Of a stretch of DNA of 27,725 nt, positions 21,708 through 27,725 are shown piece after piece; within the stretch, counting starts at the first letter, position 1; each line of letters begins with the position of its first letter. The position numbers and the translations under genes are program-made. Under the pieces are notes generated by a model. It made no database searches and had not been told where the DNA came from. It saw only the letters and a program-made list of their open reading frames with translations. Origin of the DNA: Verrucomicrobiota bacterium (GTDB lineage Bacteria; Verrucomicrobiota; Verrucomicrobiia; Opitutales; Opitutaceae); the NCBI GenBank assembly GCA_023430565.1, contig JAEZAD010000071.1, positions 1-27,725 on the forward strand, given 5' to 3'.

Positions 21708-23977
21708 AATTCGACACACCGGCCACGACCAATCCGATCGACCAGTTGAAAGTGGTCGGCCAACCCGTCGACCGCATCGACGGTCCGCTCAAAACAACCG
21801 GAACGGCACGTTATGCCTACGAACGCCACGACGTCGCGTCGCGCGCGGCGTATGGTTACGTGCTCGGCGCGGGGATCGCGAAAGGCCGCATCGCGTCGAT
21901 GAACCTCGAGTCCGCGAAAGCGTCGCCCGGCGTGCTCGCAATCGTGACCGCGGAAAACGCGGGCAAACTCGGCAAAGGCGATTTCAACACGGCGAAGCTG
22001 CTCGGCGGGCCCGAGATCCAGCACTATCACCAGGCGATCGCGCTCGTGGTGGCCGAGACGTTCGAGCAGGCGCGGGCGGCGGTGCAGCGGGTGGAGGTGA
22101 ATTACGAACGAGCCGGCGGGGCGTTCGATCTGGCGGTGGCGAAGGATTCGGCGGGCACGCCGAAGCCGGGCTTTGGCGGGCCGCCGGACACGACGGTCGG
22201 CGATTTTGCTGGTGCGTTCGCAGCGGCGCCGGTGCAGCTCGACGCGACCTACACGACGCCGGATCAGTCGCACGCGATGATGGAACCGCATGCGTCCGTC
22301 GCGGTGTGGAATGGCGACAAGCTGACGGTCTGGACCGCGAATCAAATGATCGCGTGGAGCGTGGGCGACATGGCGAAGACGCTGGGGATTCCGAAGGAAA
22401 ATGTCCGCCTTGTCTCGCCGTTCATCGGGGGAGGTTTTGGCGGGAAGCTCTTTTTGCGGGCGGACGTGGTGCTCGCGGCGCTCGGCGCGCGCGCGGCGAA
22501 GCGGCCGGTGAAGGTGGCGTTGCAGCGGCCGTTGATCGCGAACAACACCACGCATCGGCCCGCGACGATTCAGCGTATCCGGATCGGCGCGACGAAGGAC
22601 GGGCGGATTTCCGCGATCGCGCACGAAAGCTGGTCGGGCGACCTGCCCGGAGGCTCGCCGGAGACGGCGGTCAGCCAGACGCGTTTGCTCTACGCGGGTG
22701 AGCATCGAATGACATCGATGCGGCTCGCGGTGCTCGATTTGCCCGAGGGCAATGCCATGCGCGCGCCGGGCGAAGCGCCGGGCATGATGGCGCTCGAGAT
22801 CGCGATGGATGAAATGGCGGAAAAGCTGGGTTTGGACCCGATCGAGTTTCGGATTCAGAACGACACGCAGGTTGTCCCGGACAATCCGCCGCCGCCGCAG
22901 GACTCGTCGGATCCGCAGGAAAAGGCGGGCGAGGAAAAGCAGCACCTGCCGCATCCGCCTTTTTCGCAGCGCCGTTTGACGGAATGCCTGCGGACCGGCG
23001 CCGAGCGTTTCGGCTGGAGCCAACGGAACCCCACGCCCGCGCAGACGCGCGAGGGAAAGTGGCTGATCGGCGCGGGCGTCGCGGCGGCGTTTCGCAACAA
23101 CATCGTGACGAAGTCCGCGGCGCGCGTGCGACTCGACAAGAATGGGGTGGTCACGGTGGAGACGGACATGACCGACATCGGCACGGGCAGCTACACGATC
23201 ATCGCGCAGACGGCCGCCGAGATGATGGGGGTGACGCTCGACAAGGTGGCGGTGCGACTCGGCGACTCGAGTTTTCCTGTGTCGTGCGGTTCCGGCGGAC
23301 AGTGGGGTGGCAATTGTTCGGCGTCCGGCGTTTACGCGGCCTGCGCGAAGTTGCGCGAAGCGGTGGTGCAGAAACTCGGCTTCGAGGCCGGTGACGCCGT
23401 GTTTGCCGACGGCGAGGTGAGATCGGGCGGTCGGAGTGCGCCGATCGGACAGGCGGCGGGCGACGCGGGGATCGTGGCGGAGGATGCAATCGAGTTCACC
23501 GGCGGCCTCGACAAGAAGTTTCAGCAGTCGACGTTTGGGGCGCACTTCGTGGAGGTGGGGGTTCACGCGCTGACCGGAGAAGTGCGGGTGCGGCGCATGC
23601 TCGCCGTGTGCGCGGCGGGCAGGATCCTGAACCCGAAATCCGCGCGGAGTCAGGTGATCGGCGCGATGACGATGGGCGTGGGCGCGGCGCTGATGGAGGA
23701 ACTCGCGGTCGATCGACGGCAGGGGTTTTTCGTGAATCACGACCTCGCCGGTTATGAAGTGCCGGTGCATGCCGACATTCCGCATCAGGACGTGATTTTT
23801 CTGGATGAAACGGATCCGGTGTCGTCGCCGCTGAAGGCGAAGGGCGTCGGCGAACTTGGCATCTGCGGCATCGCCGCGGCGGTGGCGAATGCAATTTATC
23901 ACGCCACGGGCGTGCGCGTGCGCGAGTATCCAATCACGTTGGACAAGCTCATTGACCGACTGCCCGCGGTGAGCTGA
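21704..23977 (+). CDS. paoC: Periplasmic aldehyde oxidoreductase, molybdenum-binding subunit
   Basis: The 757-residue protein starts at ATG 21704-21706 (ATGA overlap with paoB; AAGGAG upstream). It tracks E. coli PaoC along its whole length: NPIDQLKVVGQPVDRIDGPL (10-29), DQSHAMMEPHASVAVW (187-202), SPFIGGGFGGKLFLR (238-252), EGNAMRAPGEAPGMMALEIA (348-367), DIGTGSYTIIAQTAAEMMGV and AVCAAGRILNPKSARSQVIG. The catalytic Glu is in KGVGELGICG (Glu717, equal to E. coli Glu692). It should bind a molybdopterin cofactor, the cytosine dinucleotide form in E. coli, and oxidise aldehydes to acids. It is about 25 residues longer than E. coli PaoC because of a Pro/Glu-rich insert at about 393-418. The maturation chaperone PaoD is not adjacent and must be encoded elsewhere or replaced. 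Confidence 0.96.
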   Translation: MKFDTPATTNPIDQLKVVGQPVDRIDGPLKTTGTARYAYERHDVASRAAYGYVLGAGIAKGRIASMNLESAKASPGVLAIVTAENAGKLGKGDFNTAKLLGGPEIQHYHQAIALVVAETFEQARAAVQRVEVNYERAGGAFDLAVAKDSAGTPKPGFGGPPDTTVGDFAGAFAAAPVQLDATYTTPDQSHAMMEPHASVAVWNGDKLTVWTANQMIAWSVGDMAKTLGIPKENVRLVSPFIGGGFGGKLFLRADVVLAALGARAAKRPVKVALQRPLIANNTTHRPATIQRIRIGATKDGRISAIAHESWSGDLPGGSPETAVSQTRLLYAGEHRMTSMRLAVLDLPEGNAMRAPGEAPGMMALEIAMDEMAEKLGLDPIEFRIQNDTQVVPDNPPPPQDSSDPQEKAGEEKQHLPHPPFSQRRLTECLRTGAERFGWSQRNPTPAQTREGKWLIGAGVAAAFRNNIVTKSAARVRLDKNGVVTVETDMTDIGTGSYTIIAQTAAEMMGVTLDKVAVRLGDSSFPVSCGSGGQWGGNCSASGVYAACAKLREAVVQKLGFEAGDAVFADGEVRSGGRSAPIGQAAGDAGIVAEDAIEFTGGLDKKFQQSTFGAHFVEVGVHALTGEVRVRRMLAVCAAGRILNPKSARSQVIGAMTMGVGAALMEELAVDRRQGFFVNHDLAGYEVPVHADIPHQDVIFLDETDPVSSPLKAKGVGELGICGIAAAVANAIYHATGVRVREYPITLDKLIDRLPAVS

Positions 23978-24037
23978 ACCGCGTCGCGATCGCGCGGGCA
24001 TTGTCCGCTCGAGGCTTTCTCGTTCGTCGTTTCGTTT

Positions 24038-24064
24038 GGAGGGCGCGATCGCTGATCGCGCTCC
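24038..24064 (+). terminator. Hairpin between paoC and the DUF1579 gene
   Basis: GCGCGATC-GCT-GATCGCGC (24043-24061) is a perfect 8-bp stem, extendable by GGAG/CTCC with a bulge. It lies about 60 bp after the paoC stop codon. It lacks a following T tract, so it could end the paoABC transcript only inefficiently or serve as an operator. Confidence 0.4.
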
Positions 24065-24106
24065 GCGAAGAAAATCCCTCGAAACCACACAAAGAAAAGA
24101 CCTGCC

Positions 24107-24646
24107 ATGGACTCCGCCACCACCACCCCCGCTGTTGCCACCGACGCCGAACAATGCGCCCAGATGTTTGCGAAGCCCCAGAAAGAGCACGAGTGGCTGC
24201 AGAGACTCGTCGGCGAATGGACGTTCGAATCCGAATGCATGGGCGAGCCCGGCCAGCCGACCCACAAAACCCGCGGCACCGAGACGGTGAAGTCGCTCGG
24301 CGGCTTGTGGATCGTCGGGAATGGCGAGGGTGGAATGCCCGCCGGTGGCACGGCCACGATGATGATCACGCTCGGCTTCGACCCGCAGCGAAATCGTTTT
24401 GTCGGGACGTGGATCGGCTCGATGATGACGCAACTGTGGATTTACGACGGCGAACTCGACGCGTCGAACCGGGTGCTCACGCTCAACTCCGAAGGGCCGA
24501 GTTTCCCGGATCCGGTGAAGCGGGCGAAATATCAGGACATCATCGAAATCAAGAGCGACGATCACCGCGTCCTCACCTCCCGTTGCCTGGGCGATGACGG
24601 CAAGTGGACGCCGTTCATGACGGCGCATTACCGGCGAGCGAAGTAG
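24107..24646 (+). CDS. DUF1579 family protein
   Basis: The 179-residue protein matches DUF1579: EHEWLQRLVGEWTFESECMG (28-47) opens the domain, with ESLGGLW-like VKSLGGLWIVGNGEG (61-75). ATMMITLGFDPQRNRFVGTW, SMMTQLWIYDGELD and LTLNSEGPSF follow. There is no signal peptide or membrane helix. The first 20 residues are Thr/Ala-rich and unconserved. The fold is probably a small lipocalin-like beta-barrel, but no biochemical role is established for the family. The gene stands alone: a 129-bp gap with a hairpin separates it from paoC, and it converges on the GH43 gene 39 bp away. Members often occur scattered in genomes, so a functional link with paoABC is not implied. Confidence 0.9.
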   Translation: MDSATTTPAVATDAEQCAQMFAKPQKEHEWLQRLVGEWTFESECMGEPGQPTHKTRGTETVKSLGGLWIVGNGEGGMPAGGTATMMITLGFDPQRNRFVGTWIGSMMTQLWIYDGELDASNRVLTLNSEGPSFPDPVKRAKYQDIIEIKSDDHRVLTSRCLGDDGKWTPFMTAHYRRAK

Positions 24647-24685
24647 TGCGGCGGAGTGCCGCGCGACGCGCGGATACCATTGATC

Positions 24686-26812
24686 TCAGTTCCGTTGGCT
24701 TGGGACCGATGTCGCTTCGGCCCAGGTGAGCACGGTGCCGTCTTTGCGATCGGGGCGGGCGCCGGGCGAGTCGGCGGAGTAGGGTTCACCGGTGAGCGGG
24801 TCGAGTCCGATGTAGCGATGGGTTTTCAGCGAGAGGAGCATGCATTGGCCGCGGAGCATGTCCTGCCATTGGAACAGGCTGGCGGCGGACTCTTGCGGAG
24901 AAAGGCGCACATCGCCGGAAAGACCGAGGCCCGCGACGGTCACGAAGCCGGCGCCGTTCAACGCTTCGAGCGCGACGCGGCCCTGGCCGCGATCGTGCAC
25001 GCGGAACCGGGCGGCGGGGGAATGGGCGTGGTCGGAGTTGGCGCGTGTCCAGTGCAGCAGGCCGTTGGGGTTGGCGAAGGCGACGGTGTCGTTGGCGAGG
25101 TTGGCGAACGTGATGATTTTTCCGAGAGGAAGATTGTTCGTGCGGTCGGCGAAGGGTTCGTGGACGCGAAAGTCGTCGAAGTCGGCGTAGCCGCCGTCGT
25201 GACCGGCGGTGTTGAAAGCGAAGAGCGCGTAGCGGACGCCTTGAAAGGTTTTCAGTTGGTAGGGCAGGCGGATCTCACTGCCGAGCGGCGTGAAGTTTTC
25301 CCCGTCGGTGCTATAGCTCAGTTGGGCAAGGTCGTCGTCGAAGTCTCCCGTTGCGCGAAAGGTCACGCGCGGCGACGAGAGCGGGCGCTCGAGTGTTTGA
25401 TTCGTTTTCTGGTCATACCAGCGGATCACGCTGGCGGTGTCGGACCGCGCGAGGCCGATCCAGGCGTAAGGGATGTTGAGCAAGGCGAGGCCCGCGACGT
25501 CGCCAGGTTGGAGGGCGGAGCCGTCGAGCACGACGGTGGCAGAGGATACCGGGCCGATGGCTCGCTGCGTGAGCGTGTTCCTCGCCCAGAGGAAATGTTC
25601 GGCCGGCGCGGTGTGCAGGCGGAGGGCGCCGGGTTTTTCCGAGAGCGACCATTTTCCATCGAGCGGCGCGTGATTCCATTGCCAGACGGGCTGGAGCTGC
25701 GGGGCGGAGAAATCGTCGTTGCGTTCGTAGGTGGCGGTCGGTGCGACGTCGACAGCGACGGCGGGTTTGATCCACGTGCGCGGCGAGCGGCCGAGGTTGC
25801 CGGGCAGGCCGAAGTAGGGCCAGCCGTCGTGCCACGTCACAGGAGAGAGGAAGGTTGTCCGGCCGACGGATTTGAAATCCATCATCGAATAGCCCCACCA
25901 ATCGCCGTTGGGCAGATCGACGATTCCGCCCTGGTGGAGTGGGACGGCGCCGAACTCGTTGTCGCCGGGTTTGAAGAGATCGAACGTCGCGCCCGGAGCG
26001 GGGAGCGTGCGGCCGAGGCCGACGTTGCGCGCCCACCACCCGCGCTGCGTGCCCATGGTTTCGCGGGCGCTGATCACGGTCGTTTCGTAAGGACCTTCGG
26101 GGCGATCGGCGCGGGCGCACTGCATGCGGCCGACGGGCGCGTAATCGGCGCTGACGATGTAGTATTTGCCGCCGATTTTGTAGAAGTGATGACCTTCGCC
26201 CATGGCGTTGCCGCGGGGGATGATGACGCGCTCGCTGCCCTCGATAAATCCGCTGAGGTCGGGCTTGAACTCGATCAGGCGGACCTCGCCGTAGTTGTAG
26301 ATCGCATACACGCGTCCGTCGTCGTCGAACAAGACCGACAGGTCATGAATCGAGCCGCCGAGATTGCGATGTTCCCACGGGCCGGCGGGGTTGCGGGTGG
26401 AGAAGACCTGCAAGCCGTGGCCGTTGACGTTCGAGAAAATGTAGAACGTGCCGTTGTGATGGCGGATGCAGGGGGCCCAGATCCCCTGGCCGTAGGCTTC
26501 GCGGCCGTTTTCGAGACGAAACTCCGGGCCGAGGTCGAGTTGCGGCGCGGCGTAACTCAGGAATTTCCAATTTACCAAATCCTTCGAATGCAGGACGACG
26601 AGCCCCGGCATCGCGTGCATCGTGGTGCCGGCGAGATAAAAGTCGTCGCCGACCCGGATCAGGTCGGGGTCGGAAAATTCGTCGTAGAACAGCGGGTTCG
26701 TGTAGGTGCCGTTACCGTTGTCGGGCATCCATGTCGCGCGGGTCGATCCGGAGGCGGTTGTGCATCCGGCGATCAAGGAAAACGTCAGGACGACGAGAGG
26801 AGAGAGGCGCAT
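24686..26812 (-). CDS. GH43 family glycoside hydrolase, lipoprotein, with C-terminal beta-sandwich and trefoil-like domains
   Basis: The start at 26810-26812 gives 708 residues with a lipoprotein signal (MRLSPLVVLTFSLIAGC; lipid-modified Cys17). The five-bladed GH43 propeller spans about 38-330: the base Asp48 in DEFSDPDLIRVGDDFYLAG, Asp157 in GSIHDLSVLFDDDG and the acid Glu206 in NAMGEGHHFYKIGGKYYI. GDWWGYSMMDF ends this part. A ConA-like beta-sandwich follows (about 355-550: NDDFSAPQLQPVWQWNHAP, GVRYALFAFNT). A C-terminal domain (about 570-690) has trefoil/fascin-like wording such as ARFRVHDRGQGRVALEALNG and HRYIGLDPLTG. GH43 enzymes release arabinose or xylose from plant hemicellulose; the partner GH51 upstream favours arabinose. 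The 34-bp spacing after the GH51 stop makes them one operon. Exact specificity is open. Confidence 0.92.
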   Translation of the reverse strand: MRLSPLVVLTFSLIAGCTTASGSTRATWMPDNGNGTYTNPLFYDEFSDPDLIRVGDDFYLAGTTMHAMPGLVVLHSKDLVNWKFLSYAAPQLDLGPEFRLENGREAYGQGIWAPCIRHHNGTFYIFSNVNGHGLQVFSTRNPAGPWEHRNLGGSIHDLSVLFDDDGRVYAIYNYGEVRLIEFKPDLSGFIEGSERVIIPRGNAMGEGHHFYKIGGKYYIVSADYAPVGRMQCARADRPEGPYETTVISARETMGTQRGWWARNVGLGRTLPAPGATFDLFKPGDNEFGAVPLHQGGIVDLPNGDWWGYSMMDFKSVGRTTFLSPVTWHDGWPYFGLPGNLGRSPRTWIKPAVAVDVAPTATYERNDDFSAPQLQPVWQWNHAPLDGKWSLSEKPGALRLHTAPAEHFLWARNTLTQRAIGPVSSATVVLDGSALQPGDVAGLALLNIPYAWIGLARSDTASVIRWYDQKTNQTLERPLSSPRVTFRATGDFDDDLAQLSYSTDGENFTPLGSEIRLPYQLKTFQGVRYALFAFNTAGHDGGYADFDDFRVHEPFADRTNNLPLGKIITFANLANDTVAFANPNGLLHWTRANSDHAHSPAARFRVHDRGQGRVALEALNGAGFVTVAGLGLSGDVRLSPQESAASLFQWQDMLRGQCMLLSLKTHRYIGLDPLTGEPYSADSPGARPDRKDGTVLTWAEATSVPSQRN

Positions 26813-26846
26813 CGGGAAGGGGTGTTTCGAGGAGGCGAGGGTAGCG

Positions 26847-27725
26847 TCAACGCAGGCGCAACACCGTGAGCGAGTGGGCGGGGAAAACGCGTTCGAAGCT
26901 GCCGCGGGCCTGCGATTCATCGACGGAGGGAGCGACGGCCGGCGGCGCGTCGTCGGTGTTGGCGATGTTGGCGTTTTCGTGAGCCAGCACGGTGGCGGAG
27001 ACGGTGACAGGTTGAGCGGAGGCGGATGCGAGCGCGACGGTGGCGGAGGCGGCGAGCGGTTCGCCGTTGACCACTTTCACGATGACGTTGCCAGACGCGG
27101 AGTCGCGAACGACGGAGATTGCGAGGCGCTGGCCGGGCGCGACGCCTTCGATGTTGACCGGAAGGAGCGAGTCGCCGCGGTGAACGCTCAACAGGCGCTG
27201 CACCTCGTAATTGATCGAGGGGAAAACCTCGGTCGCGGTGAAATAAATGAGGTCGGGCGTCCACTGCGTGTGACCGCGGCGCGCGAGGAGTGGGGCGTAG
27301 GACGCGAAACTCACGATGTCGCCATTGCGCTCGAAGCCGATGTAGCCGGCGGCTTCGGCGAGGGCGGAGCGAAGCGTGTTGCGGCGGTCGCTTTCGTGCG
27401 CGGCGTATTCGCCGACGTAGACTTTCGGTCCGTTGCGATCGTAGGCGTCGTAGCGATGAAGATTATCCCAAAACCATTGCGGCGGCCGGTAGTAGTGTTC
27501 GTCGACCATGGCGACGCCGGACGATCGAGCGAAGGCCCAGCCGTGTTCGAAGTCCTCGCCGTCGGGAAAAGGGCCGGAGGTGCCGATCACGACGATCTCG
27601 GGGTAACGCGCGCGGATGGCATCGCGGATCATGGCGAAACGCTGTTCGAATTCCGGCGTGATGCGGTCTTCGTTGCCGACGCCGAGATATTTCAGGCCGA
27701 ACGGCTCGGGATGGCCGGCGGCGGC
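26847..27725 (-). CDS. Partial GH51 alpha-L-arabinofuranosidase, C-terminal half
   Basis: The frame runs from the window edge at 27725 to TGA at 26847, so 292 C-terminal residues are visible and the N-terminal part is missing. The first residues, GHPEPFGLKYLGVGNEDR, hold the Asn-Glu acid/base motif of GH51 at about visible residue 19. VDEHYYRPPQWFW is the next family block. KVYVGEYAAHESDRRNTLRS contains the nucleophile Glu in the GEYA motif. NGDIVSFASYAPLLAR and QWTPDLIYFTATEVFPSINY follow, and a C-terminal beta-sandwich ends SFERVFPAHSLTVLRLR. The enzyme removes alpha-L-arabinofuranosyl groups from arabinan or arabinoxylan. It leads the operon with GH43 downstream. Export cannot be judged because the start is outside the window. 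Confidence 0.93.
   Translation of the reverse strand, partial: AAAGHPEPFGLKYLGVGNEDRITPEFEQRFAMIRDAIRARYPEIVVIGTSGPFPDGEDFEHGWAFARSSGVAMVDEHYYRPPQWFWDNLHRYDAYDRNGPKVYVGEYAAHESDRRNTLRSALAEAAGYIGFERNGDIVSFASYAPLLARRGHTQWTPDLIYFTATEVFPSINYEVQRLLSVHRGDSLLPVNIEGVAPGQRLAISVVRDSASGNVIVKVVNGEPLAASATVALASASAQPVTVSATVLAHENANIANTDDAPPAVAPSVDESQARGSFERVFPAHSLTVLRLR

Noticed and set aside
21431..24628. 1065-codon minus-strand frame across paoC and the DUF1579 gene
   Set aside because: Arg/His-rich shadow of two well-recognised plus-strand genes.

Overview
The window is high-GC bacterial DNA, densely coded on both strands. It most resembles a member of the Verrucomicrobiota, probably family Opitutaceae. 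The lineage call is inference. It rests on the very large TonB-dependent receptor with the N-terminal signature SPFEVVSTEDTGY and a plug of the type common in Opitutus-like genomes, on the mix of glycoside hydrolases, and on weak Shine-Dalgarno sites at many genes. No phage, transposase or CRISPR array is visible.

Layout. (1) Positions 1-4660, minus strand: a surface-polysaccharide/nucleotide-sugar cluster with a partial sugar reductase, a GT2 glycosyltransferase, two CDP-paratose/tyvelose-epimerase-like SDR enzymes, and an exported proline/alanine-rich protein of unknown function between them. (2) 4860-10365: housekeeping genes, namely ilvB, a YmdB-type phosphodiesterase, accA, an EVE-domain protein, and a two-gene unit of a 41-residue membrane peptide and a membrane-anchored PIN-TRAM protein. 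(3) 10530-10605: tRNA-Ala(CGC). (4) 10633-19751, minus strand: a glycan-use locus with a TonB receptor, a sensor kinase with an OB-like exported sensor region, a NarL-type regulator and an exported GH35 beta-galactosidase. (5) 20110-23977, plus strand: a Tat-exported molybdenum aldehyde oxidoreductase, paoABC, with overlapping stop/start codons. (6) 24107-27725: a DUF1579 protein, then a GH43 lipoprotein and a partial GH51 arabinofuranosidase in one operon on the minus strand.

How the genes fit together. Region 4 reads as outer-membrane uptake, sensing, transcriptional response and galactoside hydrolysis. Region 6 reads as removal of arabinose from plant polysaccharides. Region 1 builds and attaches unusual deoxysugars. 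PaoABC would oxidise aldehydes in the periplasm, such as aromatic aldehydes released from plant material.

The most unusual items are: a family of three imperfect inverted repeats, one of which supplies the start codon and first codons of the sensor kinase; a tRNA-Ala in which the near-universal G19-C56 tertiary pair is replaced by A19-U56; an epimerase with Phe at the catalytic Tyr position; and an unlisted 41-residue membrane peptide coupled to the PIN-TRAM gene. I see no clear evidence of a wholly new multi-gene system. Promoters could not be called with confidence anywhere.
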